A stretch of 64,000 nt of DNA, taken from NCBI RefSeq assembly GCF_000422205.1, contig NZ_ATHV01000015.1, positions 81,191 through 145,190 of the forward strand. The letters run 5' to 3'. The position numbers and the translations under genes are program-made. Of the stretch, positions 9,381 to 18,000 are shown in pieces. The DNA is from Desulfovibrio sp. X2. Its GTDB lineage: Bacteria; Desulfobacterota; Desulfovibrionia; Desulfovibrionales; Desulfovibrionaceae. Position 1 is the first letter of the stretch; each line of letters opens with the position of its first letter. Below the pieces are notes generated by a model. It saw nothing but the letters and a program-made list of their open reading frames with translations. It made no database searches and was not told the origin of the DNA.

Positions 9381-9421
9381 AACGGACCCGCCATTCCGCT
9401 GAGCGAAACAATTGGTCCGTT
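9381..9421. promoter_or_regulatory. Inverted repeat in the iclR leader
   Basis: AACGGACC (9381-9388) and GGTCCGTT (9414-9421) are perfect 8-bp inverted arms 25 bases apart. They lie between the candidate iclR promoter and its start codon. They may be operator half-sites for autoregulation or a leader hairpin. Confidence 0.35.
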
Positions 9422-9429
9422 GGCAAGAA

Positions 9430-9458
9430 CGACTAGTCCGGTTTCACGAACTTGTCAA
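9430..9458 (-). promoter_or_regulatory. Candidate sigma70 promoter of the iclR gene
   Basis: A perfect -35 TTGACA (9453-9458 on the minus strand) lies 17 bases from a weak -10 TAGTCG (9430-9435). Confidence 0.4.
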
Positions 9459-9899
9459 CGAATTCACGCACTCCCGTCACCTCTCAGAACGGGACGATCA
9501 GTGGCGAACAGCGGACTGGAGGAAATTTGCCCCGGGAAGGGCGAACGATTTGCGGCGATCGTGCGGCCAGACGAGGCGAACGGCTTTTGGAGCCGGAATA
9601 TCCAGGGCTGGAATGTTCGGCGCCTGCGCGGCGGGGTGCCCGGGAGGGGGAGGACGGCCCGGAACGGACGCGCCGCGCCCCTTGCGCGGGCCGCCTGCTC
9701 GTGCATTTTATGACGAAAAAGTCAAAAATACGGGCGATGCGCAACGGGCAGCCCCGGATTGCGTGCCGGTCGCGCCCCCAGTGCGCCCCCAGTGCGCCCC
9801 TTGTCCGTCCCGTGTGCGCCTCTTCGTGCGCCCCTTCGTGCCGGAGACTGAATTCCTGCCGCGGCCAGGGCCGGGGCCGGGACCGGCTTCCCGGTCCCG
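9459..9899. other. Intergenic stretch without a recognised gene
   Basis: About 440 bases. It has only low-complexity runs (repeated GTGCGCCCC-like words near 9777-9840) and no convincing reading frame or RNA. It may hold the 3' UTR of the E1-beta gene. Confidence 0.5.
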
Positions 9900-10907
9900 C
9901 TAGGCCCGCATCATCTCGCGCACGGCCTGCGCCACCCGGGCGGCCGAGGGCCTGTAGAAGGCCTCCTGGGGCTGTGAGAAGGGCACCGGGATGTCGGGCG
10001 CGGCGACGCGGCGCGGGGGCGCCTTGAGCGCGTCCCAGCAGGACTCCGCGACCGTGGCCGCGAGCTCGGCGCCGTAGCCGCAAAAGCGCGTCGCGTCGTG
10101 CAGCGCCAGGAAGCGGCCGGTCTTGCGCACCGAGGCGAAGACGGACGCGGTGTCCAGCGGGTTCAGGCTGCGCAGGTCGAGGACCTCGAGCGAGACGCCC
10201 TCGGCGGCGAGCTCCTCGGCCGCCGCAAGAGCGGTGTGCACCGCGCCGCCGTAGGTCGCCAGGGTGGCGTCGCCGCCCTCGCGGGCGATGCGCGCCCGGC
10301 CGAGCGGCACGCGGTGGTCGCCCCCCGGCACCTCGCCGAAGACGGACCAGTACAGCGGCATCTCCTCGACCACGACCACGGGATCGGGGTCGAAGATGGC
10401 GGAGAGCAGCAGCCCCTTGGCGTCGGCCGGGGTGGAGGGGCAGACGACCTTGAGCCCGGGCACGTGGGCCAGCCAGGCCTCCAGGAAGTGGGAGTGCTGG
10501 CAGCCCGCGGAGAAGAGGCCGGACTTGATGCGCACGGTGAGGGGAAAGTGGGACAGGCCGCCGCTCAGGTAGCGCAGCTTGGCCGCGTGGTTGACGAGCA
10601 TGTCCGAGGCCAGGGTGACGAAGGGGAAGAACATGACCTCGATGACGGGCCGAAGTCCCAGGCAGCTCGCGCCCACGGCCAGCCCGGCGATGGCGGCCTC
10701 GCTCACGGGCGTGTCGCGCACCCGGCGCGGGCCGAAGCGCTCGAGCAGCCCGAAGGTGGGCAGGTGCGGGTTGACGTGGATGGAGGTGCCGATGCCCTCG
10801 CCCGCGAGGAAGACGGACTCGTCCATCTCCATGGCCAGGCCGAGGGCTTCGGCCACGGCCTGCCCGGTGCTCTTGGCGTTGCCTGCGGCGGTGTTCTGTC
10901 CGGTCAT
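9900..10907 (-). CDS. TPP-dependent 2-oxo acid/acetoin dehydrogenase E1 beta subunit
   Basis: A 335-residue transketolase-like pyrimidine-binding subunit. It carries ALGLAMEMDESVFLAGEGIG, near the usual conserved glutamate region, and the C-terminal transketolase domain (LGRARIAREGGDATLATYGG). It pairs with the E1 alpha gene 3 bases upstream. No E2 acyltransferase or E3 gene is adjacent, so whether the complex uses pyruvate, a branched oxo acid or acetoin is open. An acetolactate decarboxylase gene elsewhere in the window makes acetoin worth considering. Confidence 0.88.
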   Translation of the reverse strand: MTGQNTAAGNAKSTGQAVAEALGLAMEMDESVFLAGEGIGTSIHVNPHLPTFGLLERFGPRRVRDTPVSEAAIAGLAVGASCLGLRPVIEVMFFPFVTLASDMLVNHAAKLRYLSGGLSHFPLTVRIKSGLFSAGCQHSHFLEAWLAHVPGLKVVCPSTPADAKGLLLSAIFDPDPVVVVEEMPLYWSVFGEVPGGDHRVPLGRARIAREGGDATLATYGGAVHTALAAAEELAAEGVSLEVLDLRSLNPLDTASVFASVRKTGRFLALHDATRFCGYGAELAATVAESCWDALKAPPRRVAAPDIPVPFSQPQEAFYRPSAARVAQAVREMMRA

Positions 10908-10910
10908 GGC

Positions 10911-11933
10911 TCAGCCCTCCTGCGTCGCGGGCGGCGCGGCGTAAAGGTGGTCGAGCGCCTCCTCGGGCGGCGCGAAGGGGCTCTGGTCGGCAAAGGCCAC
11001 GGCACGGTCCACGATCTGCTCGGCGCGGGCGCGCAGGGTGCGCAGCTCGTCCGGGAAACCGGCGGGCCCCTCCCCGGCCAGGTCCCGGCGCAGGGCCTCG
11101 ACATACTGGACGATGGGGTCGCGCTCGGCCCACATGGCCAGCTCGATCTTGTCCACGTAGTGCTGCGGATCCTGCTCGCCGTGGCCGTGCATGCGGTAGG
11201 TGAGGCATTCCATGAGCGCGGGGCCGCGTCCCGCCCGGCAGTAGTCGAGGAGCGTGCGCGCGGTCTCGTGCACGCGCTCCACGTCGTTGCCGTCCGCCAC
11301 CTCGCCGGGCATGCCGTAGGAGGCGGCGCGGTCCGCTATCCTGCCGATGGGGCAGTGCTCCTTGTGGGCCTGGGCCCCGGCCCAGCAGTTGGACTCGCAG
11401 ACGAAGAGCACGGGCAGCTTCCAGACCGCGGCCAGGTTCATGGCCTCGTGCACGCTGCCCTCGGCCGCCGCGCCGTCGCCGAAGAAGACGCAGGTCACGC
11501 CCGCGCCGCCGCTCTCGCCGCCGCGATAGTCCTGGGCGAAGGCCGCGCCCATGGCGAGCAGGGGGGCGGCCCCGACCACGGTGGAGGTCATGAGCACGTT
11601 GTGCGCGGGGTCGGCCATGTGCAGGGTGCCGGACTTGCCCCGGTTGAGGCCGTCCCGCTTGCCCATGATCTCGGCCATGAGCGCGTCCGGGGAGACGCCG
11701 CGGGCGAGCATGTGGCCGTGGCTCCTGTGGTTGGTGACCAGGACGTCCTCGGGCAGGAGGGCCCGCACCACGCCCGCGGCCACGGCCTCCTGGCCGACGC
11801 AGGTGATCTGCATGCCGGGCAGCCTGCCCTGCTCGTGGGCCATGCGGCTCACGCGCTCCTCGAAGGCGCGGATGAGGATCATGTCTTCGAGCAGCGCGAT
11901 GCGCTGTTCGCGGGGGAGCGGATCGTTGGGCAT
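10911..11933 (-). CDS. TPP-dependent 2-oxo acid/acetoin dehydrogenase E1 alpha subunit
   Basis: A 340-residue E1 alpha. The thiamine diphosphate motif begins GDGAAAEGSVHEAMNLA and continues to FVCESN, and RSHGHMLARG and YRMHGHGEQDP are typical active-site and phosphorylation-loop equivalents. The start is the ATG at 11933, which has GGGAGG five bases upstream; the longer upstream frame is not supported. It is translationally close to E1 beta (3-base gap). Confidence 0.88.
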   Translation of the reverse strand: MPNDPLPREQRIALLEDMILIRAFEERVSRMAHEQGRLPGMQITCVGQEAVAAGVVRALLPEDVLVTNHRSHGHMLARGVSPDALMAEIMGKRDGLNRGKSGTLHMADPAHNVLMTSTVVGAAPLLAMGAAFAQDYRGGESGGAGVTCVFFGDGAAAEGSVHEAMNLAAVWKLPVLFVCESNCWAGAQAHKEHCPIGRIADRAASYGMPGEVADGNDVERVHETARTLLDYCRAGRGPALMECLTYRMHGHGEQDPQHYVDKIELAMWAERDPIVQYVEALRRDLAGEGPAGFPDELRTLRARAEQIVDRAVAFADQSPFAPPEEALDHLYAAPPATQEG

Positions 11934-12261
11934 GGGAACCTCCCTCGGCGAGGCGGCCGGGTCGTGCGGTCGTGCGGTCATGCGGTGAAAGAGAGCGCTG
12001 CCGCCTGCATAGCGCATTTTTCCGGCGAGGTCTTCCCCGGCATGGGCCGACGCGGCATGGGGCCGACGGGGCCGCATGGGCCGGGAGGCAACGGGCCGCA
12101 TGGGCGGGAGGCGGGCGCCGAAAGGCCCGGCCGCGTGCGGGGCTTTTTCGCACGGACGCGCGAGGCAGGCATGGAAAGGGCAGGGGAGCGGACAGGGAAC
12201 GCCGCGCTCCCTTCCCGGCTTTCCAGGACGTCTTGCCAGGACGTCTGCGGAGAGCGCCTTT
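11934..12261. other. Intergenic stretch upstream of the E1 genes
   Basis: About 330 bases with short direct repeats (CAGGACGTCT twice at about 12220-12250, and GGGCCGCATGGGC-like words at 12060-12110). No gene or RNA is recognised. The E1 promoter and the 3' end of the NifU-like transcript must lie here. Confidence 0.45.
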
Positions 12262-12726
12262 CTAGGGATTCCTCGGGCGGGCCAGGGCCCGGACCAGGGC
12301 CTCGCCCAGGACGGAGAGGGCCTGGCGGGCGCAGTGCAGGTGGTCGTCGGGCAGGTTGCCCAGGAGGCGGGCCACGTCCTGGGGCTCCACGGAGAGCACC
12401 TCGTCCAGGGTCCGCCCCTGGCAGAGGCGGCCCACGGCCTCGGCGCAGAGGATGGTGTAGGCGCAGCCCGTGGGCTGCACGCGGACCGTCTCCAGCACGT
12501 TTCCGCGCAGCCGCACCTGCACGCCGATCACGTCGCCGCACTCGCTGGTCGTCTCGGCCGCGCCGTCCGGATCGTCCATGGTGCCCACGTGCTCCAGCTC
12601 CTCGAGGGGCGGCACGTCGGGCTCGTCATGGTGGCCATGGGAATGCCCGTGGGCATGGCCGTGGCCGTGGCCGTGGGAAGGGCCCGTCGGCTGGTGGTCG
12701 GTCGTGTGGTCGGCCTCGTGCGCCAT
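12262..12726 (-). CDS. NifU-like Fe-S scaffold protein with His-rich N-terminus
   Basis: A 154-residue protein. Residues 18-36 are a metal-binding-like His/Gly run (HGHGHGHAHGHSHGHH). The rest is a NifU N-terminal (IscU-like) fold with three Cys positions: SECGDVI, TGCAYTILCAEA and HCARQAL. The start is the ATG at 12726, with AAAGGAG upstream. IscU-type scaffolds assemble Fe-S clusters for transfer; the His tail suggests metal storage or sensing. It is transcribed divergently from the persulfide-reductase operon, which could supply sulfane sulfur. The family call is good, the exact role is inferred. Confidence 0.8.
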   Translation of the reverse strand: MAHEADHTTDHQPTGPSHGHGHGHAHGHSHGHHDEPDVPPLEELEHVGTMDDPDGAAETTSECGDVIGVQVRLRGNVLETVRVQPTGCAYTILCAEAVGRLCQGRTLDEVLSVEPQDVARLLGNLPDDHLHCARQALSVLGEALVRALARPRNP

Positions 12727-12909
12727 GCTCGTCTCCTTTGGTGGTTCCGCGCGCCGCGCGCGGGCCGGGTCCGGGAGAACCCGCATACCTTCTTCCCGGG
12801 GCAGCGTCCAGGCTGCCGGGAATCCGCGGACGAAAAACGCGCTTTGCGCCGCGGAATGCGTCGCTGCCGCGCGGAAAACGGCTGAAAATGCGCCGCCCTC
12901 GGGCGCGAA

Positions 12910-12928
12910 ACGACGCATTCTGCGTCGT
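12910..12928. promoter_or_regulatory. OrpR-type enhancer site ACGAC-N9-GTCGT
   Basis: ACGACGCATTCTGCGTCGT is an 8-bp perfect inverted repeat around TTC. It matches the site between the two sigma54 regulators (38316-38334) and a site at the 3' end of orpR (39721-39739). It lies about 85 bases upstream of the predicted start from the promoter at 12979-12994, a normal enhancer distance. Confidence 0.65.
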
Positions 12929-12978
12929 CTGCGCACGTCGCGCCTTTGCAACATCCCGGTCCACCGGCCTTTTCCGGA

Positions 12979-12994
12979 TGGCATCAATGCTGCT
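12979..12994 (+). promoter_or_regulatory. sigma54 promoter of the CoA-disulfide reductase operon
   Basis: TGGCATCAATGCTGCT has GG at 12980-12981 and GC at 12992-12993 with exactly 10 bases between, fitting the -24/-12 consensus TGGCACG-N4-TTGCW. Transcription would begin near 13005, leaving a leader of about 120 bases. Confidence 0.7.
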
Positions 12995-13123
12995 ATACGG
13001 ACCTGGAAGTCCTGCCCGCGGCCGGACCCCGCCAGGGGAGGGAAGCGCCTCCCCGGCGGTTCGTCGTGCCGCGGGCACGGGCCGCGTCGTCGAAACCAGG
13101 GGCGAAACAAGAGGAAGGTGTTT

Positions 13124-14848
13124 ATGGCAACGAAGCGCATCGTCGTCGTGGGCGGCTCGGCCGCCGGTCCCAAGGCCGCTGCCAGGGCAAAGCGCCTGGC
13201 GCCCGAGGCCGAGGTCCTGCTCCTGCAGAAGGAGCCCGAGCTGTCCATGGCCTCCTGCGGCTATCCCTATTACGTGGGCACCACCTGCAAGGAGCGCAAC
13301 CAGCTTCTGTGCACGCCCACGGGCGTGGTGCGCGATCCCGCGTTCTTCAAGGCCGCCAAGGGCGTCGTCGCCCGGGTGCGCACGGAGGTCACGGCCCTGG
13401 ACACCACGGCCAAGACGCTCACGGCCAGGAACCTGGAGACCGGGGCGAGCGAGACCATCGCCTACGACAAGCTCATCCTGTGCACCGGCGCGGTGCCGAA
13501 GCTCCCGCCCATCCCGGGCCGGGAGCTTTCGGGCGTCACCCCGCTGCACTCCCTGGCCGACGCCGACCGGCTGCGCGCCCTGCGCTCGGCCGAGGGCTGC
13601 CGCGAGGCCGTGGTCGTGGGCGGCGGGCTCATCGGCATGGAGACGGCCGAGGCCCTGGCCGCGGTGGGGCTCAAGGTCACGGTGGTGGAGCTCCTGCCCC
13701 AGACCCTGACCTTCCTGGACGAGGCGCTGGCGCGCCTCGTGGAGAACCACGCGCGCGCCAAGGGCGTCACGATCATGCTCGAGAACGGCGTGGCCGAGTT
13801 CACGGGCGAGGACGGCAGGCTCACGGGCGTGCGGCTTCAGGACGGCGGCACGCTTCCCTGCCGGCTGGCCGTTGTGGCCATAGGCGTGGGGCCCAACGCG
13901 GCCCTGGCGCGCGAGGCCGGGATCGCCATCGGCGCGACCGGCGGCATCGCGGTGGACGAGCACATGCGCACCTCGGCCCCGGACGTCTACGCGGCGGGCG
14001 ACTGCGTGGAGCTCACGCACCGCATCACCGGCAAGAAGGTGCTGGCGCCCTTCGGCGACCTGGCCAACCTCGAGGGCCGCGTGGCCGGGGAGAACGCGGC
14101 CAAGGGCGACCGCGCGACCTTCCCCGGCACCGTGCAGAGCGGCATCTGCAAGATCTTCGACTTCGCGGCCGGGTCCACGGGCCTTTCCGAGCGCCGCGCC
14201 CGGGCCGAGGGCTACGACGTGGTCAGCGTGATCAACGCGGGCCTGGACAAGCCCGGCTTCATGGGCACGGCCAAGCTCCTCATCTCCAAGATGGTGGCCG
14301 ACGCCAAGACGCGGCGCGTGCTGGGGTTTCAGTGCATCGGCCCGGGCGAGGCCAACCGCCAGGTGGCCGAGGCCGCCGTGGCCGTGAGCGCGGGGATGAC
14401 CGTGGACGACCTCGCGAACCTGGACCTGCCCTACGCCCCGCCGTTCTCCCTGGCCATCGACCACTTCCTGGCCACGGCCCACGTGCTGCAGAACAAGATG
14501 GACGGCCTGCTGAAGGGCGAGGACAGCCTGGCGGTCAAGGCGCGCCTGGACGACCGGGCCGGAGGCGGCAAGCCGCCCGTGCTGCTCGACGTGCGCGCCC
14601 CCGACGAGTTCGAGCAGATGCGCCTGGGGCTGGGCGAGGTGCACATCCCGCTCGGCAAGCTGCGCCTGGGGCTCGAGAAGGGGCTCCCGGAAGGGCTGCC
14701 CGCGGACAAGGACGCCGAAATAATCGCCTACTGCAAGATCTCCATGCGCGGCTACGAGGCCGAGCGCATCCTGGAGGCGGCGGGCTACACCAACGTCACG
14801 GTCATGGAGGGCGGCATCATGGCCTGGCCCTTCGCCCGGGAGAAGTAG
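13124..14848 (+). CDS. CoA-disulfide reductase/persulfide reductase with C-terminal rhodanese
   Basis: A 574-residue flavoprotein that reduces CoA-disulfide, CoA-persulfide or polysulfide with NAD(P)H. FAD-binding VVVGGSAAG is at residues 8-16, the single redox Cys is residue 45 in MASCGYPYY (one-Cys CoADR class), NAD-binding VVVGGGLIGMETAEA is near 165, and AAGDCVELTH is the second FAD contact. Residues about 470-574 form a rhodanese domain with active-site Cys near 537 (YCKISMRGY). This matches the CoADR-RHD (NADH-dependent persulfide reductase) family. The start ATG has GAGGAAGG upstream. It heads a two-gene operon with a DsrE protein under a sigma54 promoter. Confidence 0.93.
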   Translation: MATKRIVVVGGSAAGPKAAARAKRLAPEAEVLLLQKEPELSMASCGYPYYVGTTCKERNQLLCTPTGVVRDPAFFKAAKGVVARVRTEVTALDTTAKTLTARNLETGASETIAYDKLILCTGAVPKLPPIPGRELSGVTPLHSLADADRLRALRSAEGCREAVVVGGGLIGMETAEALAAVGLKVTVVELLPQTLTFLDEALARLVENHARAKGVTIMLENGVAEFTGEDGRLTGVRLQDGGTLPCRLAVVAIGVGPNAALAREAGIAIGATGGIAVDEHMRTSAPDVYAAGDCVELTHRITGKKVLAPFGDLANLEGRVAGENAAKGDRATFPGTVQSGICKIFDFAAGSTGLSERRARAEGYDVVSVINAGLDKPGFMGTAKLLISKMVADAKTRRVLGFQCIGPGEANRQVAEAAVAVSAGMTVDDLANLDLPYAPPFSLAIDHFLATAHVLQNKMDGLLKGEDSLAVKARLDDRAGGGKPPVLLDVRAPDEFEQMRLGLGEVHIPLGKLRLGLEKGLPEGLPADKDAEIIAYCKISMRGYEAERILEAAGYTNVTVMEGGIMAWPFAREK

Positions 14849-14942
14849 GCGCCCCGGGGTCAGGTCACGCATTCACGTCACGAAAAAGGCGCGGGCGGGT
14901 CGGTCCGTCCGCGCCGTGCATCGAAAAACAGGGAGAGACAGC

Positions 14943-15296
14943 ATGTCCAAGTTCCTCTTCGTCCTTTCGCGCGGCCCCGAGGACCCGACCCGCGCCGTGC
15001 GCTGCTTCCAGCTGGCGAAGATCGCCACGGACAAGGGCCACGACACGACCGTCTTCCTGGTGGACGACGCCGTGTACCTGGCCAACCTCGGCCTCGCCGA
15101 GAACATGAAGGCCCCCACGGGCGACGCCCTCATCGGGTACCTGCAGACCGTGCGCGAGAAGGGCAGCATCCTCGTGTGCAAGCCCTGCGCCGCGGCCCGC
15201 ATGATCGCCGAGGACGACCTGCCCTCGGGCTTCACCATCTCCACCGGCCCCACCCTCATCGACCTCGCGGCCGAGGCGAAGGTCTTTTCCTTCTAG
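14943..15296 (+). CDS. DsrE-family sulfur-carrier-like protein
   Basis: A 117-residue DsrE/YchN-fold protein (LFVLSRGPEDPTRAVRCFQLA at the start, with a conserved Cys motif CKPCAAARM near residue 80 that corresponds to the active persulfide-carrying region). It follows the persulfide reductase by 94 bases on the same strand and probably shares its sigma54 promoter. A role in carrying sulfane sulfur between rhodanese domains is inferred from the family and the neighbour. Confidence 0.88.
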   Translation: MSKFLFVLSRGPEDPTRAVRCFQLAKIATDKGHDTTVFLVDDAVYLANLGLAENMKAPTGDALIGYLQTVREKGSILVCKPCAAARMIAEDDLPSGFTISTGPTLIDLAAEAKVFSF

Positions 15297-15346
15297 GCCG
15301 CCGTGCCTCCCGCGGCCTACCTGCGCGAGGGCCTGCCGCAAAAAAA

Positions 15347-15374
15347 CGGCCCCGGTTGCCCGGGGCCGCCTTTG
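15347..15374 (+). terminator. Terminator after the DsrE gene
   Basis: A 9-bp GC stem CGGCCCCGG / CCGGGGCCG with loop TTGC, preceded by A6 and followed by CCTTTG. It marks the end of the host operon; AT-rich island DNA starts immediately after. Confidence 0.8.
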
Positions 15375-15489
15375 CATGTGCACTTCTCATGTTGCTTTCT
15401 ATTCGCTTGCACATACTTGGGATGGGGTGCCGTTTTTTCGCATACTACCCAGAGCAACATCATATTAGGATATATGAACAGGAGGGCTA

Positions 15490-16494
15490 TCATTCAAGAA
15501 TGATAGATTCACCGTCAGGAGAAAAAGATTTGATATTTTTGGCGACGACGGTATCTGAAGTATTTGCGTAGCAATAAACGCATTTGTGTGGGCATGTATT
15601 ATATTGCCCTATATCTTTGCTTATTATACAACCACACTCGTTTCTTTGTCCTTGGTCTTTTAAATTTTTTTCTTTAGCCACATGTTCGAATAAACTTAAC
15701 TGGCTATTTGTGTCCATCCCGAAGAGTTTAAGAATATCCGGATGGTTGTTTGTTATTTTTAAGATAAGACTATCATCGATACATTTGTTGTGTTGGATAC
15801 CAAATTCCGACAAATCGATACTTTCGCCGCAAGTAAATGCTGGCATGCCCCAGCCAGAACAAAGACTGGATATTCCAGACGACAGGTGTTCAATATCTGA
15901 TAAAGTAAAGTCTTTATGGATGATATTTTGCCGTTTCAAATTATTTTGAACCTTTTTGTAGTTACAAACGTCTGCAAAACTGAAAACAAGCCTTGATGTA
16001 TAGCCGTGCAAGATGTCTCCAACGTTTTTTATTTTCTTGAGGAGTTTGTTTGCGTCGATAGATTTTGTAAGAATAAGCGGATCAAATCTCCATATTACTC
16101 GGTCTGGGCCAATTTTTTCAGAAATGGTTTTAAACGTTTCAACTCGTGAAGCTAATGGAGGAACACTTGGTTCTAAATTTTCTTCCTCATAGTCGTTTAC
16201 TGTGAAGTGGATATAATATCCAATTTCATTTTCTTCAAGGATATGAAGGTAGGGTAAAAGAGGTTTTGGATTTTTACTCCAAAAAATAACAGCACGTACA
16301 TTTTTATAAGATATGAACTGTGACCTTCTGTTGAAAGGGTTAATCCATTTTGAATAACCAGCTTTTAGACGATTGAAGAACCACTTGGAATAAAAGGCAG
16401 GAATATCTGTTGATCGACTTGCAGAGATTATTTCCGGGGCAATGGCACTTGCCGTCAGATCATTAATTGTTATCTGATCTTTTCGCCATTCCAT
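15490..16494 (-). CDS. DUF1848 protein (C-terminal radical-SAM-like Cys cluster)
   Basis: A 334-residue protein of the DUF1848 family. The N-terminus has the family stretch ISASRSTDIPAFYSKWFFNRL and then VIFWSKNPKPLLPYL. The C-terminus has CPHKCVYCYA (near residue 310), a CxxxCxxC cluster of radical-SAM type placed at the end instead of the start, preceded by CGCIIS. The function is not established; members resemble spore-photoproduct-lyase-like TIM-barrel proteins. Its AT-rich codon use differs sharply from neighbours, a sign of transfer. The start abuts the stop of the methyltransferase-like gene, so the two are one transcript. Confidence 0.8.
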   Translation of the reverse strand: MEWRKDQITINDLTASAIAPEIISASRSTDIPAFYSKWFFNRLKAGYSKWINPFNRRSQFISYKNVRAVIFWSKNPKPLLPYLHILEENEIGYYIHFTVNDYEEENLEPSVPPLASRVETFKTISEKIGPDRVIWRFDPLILTKSIDANKLLKKIKNVGDILHGYTSRLVFSFADVCNYKKVQNNLKRQNIIHKDFTLSDIEHLSSGISSLCSGWGMPAFTCGESIDLSEFGIQHNKCIDDSLILKITNNHPDILKLFGMDTNSQLSLFEHVAKEKNLKDQGQRNECGCIISKDIGQYNTCPHKCVYCYANTSDTVVAKNIKSFSPDGESIILE

Positions 16495-17403
16495 TTAGTC
16501 ATTCCTTGTCAAACGCCTTACGGCGAAGTTGACATATCTCTGCTTTAAAATAGGCCATCTATTCATTGCTGTGCAATCATTTTTGCAGCTTTTTCCATTC
16601 TCAATAAAATTTGGACACAGATTGAGAGTTGAATTAATGGTATTTTCTATATCCAATGTATAGTCAAAGCCGTTTACAACTCTGACAAGTCCTTCGTCAG
16701 GATTGGTCGCCGTTATATATTTTTCGAGGTCATCCTCACAGGAGTAGTTATGTCTTGCCATTATGGTAGTTATGATTTTTTTTAATCTGCTCCAGTCATA
16801 GTTTAGAGCTTGCTCGTCTTGCATTAATGAGCAAACGACGGCAATTCTTTTGCGTTCAAAATTTGTTGATTCAATTGCTTTGACTAACTTTCCAAAAACT
16901 TCTGGGTGAAGATCGCTGATAGATTTGGGAAAAACAATTACGTTATAGTCATAGTCTCCAGAATTCAGATTATCTAATTTTGCTATGTCATCATTTATGA
17001 TGCGAAATTTTTCGTTTCTAAGAGAGTCAGTGTATTCCCATGTATTTATGTCGTATCCAGTGTACGATGTTGTTGTCTTGAAGTCATTAATTTGTTCTTT
17101 GGCGATGAAATGGTATCCCCAGTAGTCAATGCCACATCCACATCCTATAGACAAAATATCTAAGTCGTTATGTGGTAAGAAATTAAAATTCAGAAGTTTT
17201 TGATACATCAAATAATATTCTGCAAGATAAGCTGGGAAATATTTCAGCATATAATACATTCGTACTAAATGATTTCCGTAATCAGGGCTTGCGCCACCTG
17301 CAAATGAAAATTTTTTCAGTTCGCATAACCCGTCAGATTCTTTTGCAGCAATTTGAAAATCAGAATATACCGCCTCAAGCTTATTTTTGATAAAACGTTT
17401 CAT
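16495..17403 (-). CDS. Methyltransferase-like protein with C-terminal Cys cluster
   Basis: A 302-residue protein. A SAM-binding motif I LDILSIGCGCGIDYWG lies near residue 82, followed by YTGYDINTWEY (acidic residue of motif II), so a class I methyltransferase fold is likely. The end carries a four-Cys cluster (LCPNFIENGKSCKNDC) that could bind metal. I do not recognise a named family. It is AT-rich and co-transcribed with the DUF1848 gene in an island of foreign composition. A paired methyltransferase plus radical-SAM-like enzyme suggests modification of RNA, peptide or a small molecule, but the substrate is unknown. Confidence 0.65.
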   Translation of the reverse strand: MKRFIKNKLEAVYSDFQIAAKESDGLCELKKFSFAGGASPDYGNHLVRMYYMLKYFPAYLAEYYLMYQKLLNFNFLPHNDLDILSIGCGCGIDYWGYHFIAKEQINDFKTTTSYTGYDINTWEYTDSLRNEKFRIINDDIAKLDNLNSGDYDYNVIVFPKSISDLHPEVFGKLVKAIESTNFERKRIAVVCSLMQDEQALNYDWSRLKKIITTIMARHNYSCEDDLEKYITATNPDEGLVRVVNGFDYTLDIENTINSTLNLCPNFIENGKSCKNDCTAMNRWPILKQRYVNFAVRRLTRND

Positions 17404-17935
17404 GTGTTTCTTCCTCTATCAATGACTCTTAATCCATTGTTGTTATGGTGATTTATCAGCCTTCAGAAAGTTCACTCCAGAAAATATTCGTTTCCTTTTT
17501 ATTAAAAAAACGTGCTGAGCCTGAAATACTGTTTCCTTTTAGACGCCTTTCTCTTCACTTCCATCCATTGAAAAGCCTGCGACTTCGGCTCAAGCCGAGC
17601 CACAGTCTATCAGATGTCCTTATTCGAGAAATTTTCACCGTGTTAAGGCTAAGGCATATTTAATATTTGTTTTTTAATTTAAAATTTATAAATATTCAAG
17701 TATAAAAATGGACATGCCTTGATTCTCATCATGACGATAACGACACGAATTCGCTGAGTAGTAAGATAATCACTAGCACTTTATTTTCACTGCCCAGATT
17801 TCTCGTTGTTTTGAGACGGCTGCCTTTGGTAGGCCATTTTAGCCTTGATCTATTTCGTACCCTTATGTGTTGGCTCCTATATGTAATTTTGTGAGCTGGC
17901 TCGCGGGGGCACGTCAAGAATCTTGACTAAAGCAA
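17404..17935. other. AT-rich non-coding flank of the island
   Basis: About 530 bases with low GC. It has small hairpins (a CGGCTC-centred stem near 17585, GTCAAG-AAT-CTTGAC at 17914-17928) and no convincing gene; the short frames seen lack ribosome sites and similarity. It probably holds the promoter of the two island genes and a decayed edge. Confidence 0.5.
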
Positions 17936-17966
17936 ACGGCCGGTCGGCATTTCGCCGACCGGCCGT
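17936..17966 (-). terminator. Catalase terminator
   Basis: A perfect 13-bp stem ACGGCCGGTCGGC / GCCGACCGGCCGT with a 5-base loop, then TTTGCTTT on the minus strand. It also marks the return to host composition. Confidence 0.85.
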
Positions 17967-18000
17967 CATCGTTCTTGATTCACGCCCTTGGCGGGCCGCC

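Noticed and set aside
15490..17403. Transposon or prophage as the carrier of the island
   Set aside because: No transposase, integrase or clear terminal repeats are present; only composition marks it as foreign.
17445..17917. Two short frames (72 and 62 codons) in the AT-rich flank
   Set aside because: No ribosome site, no recognisable motif and no neighbour support.
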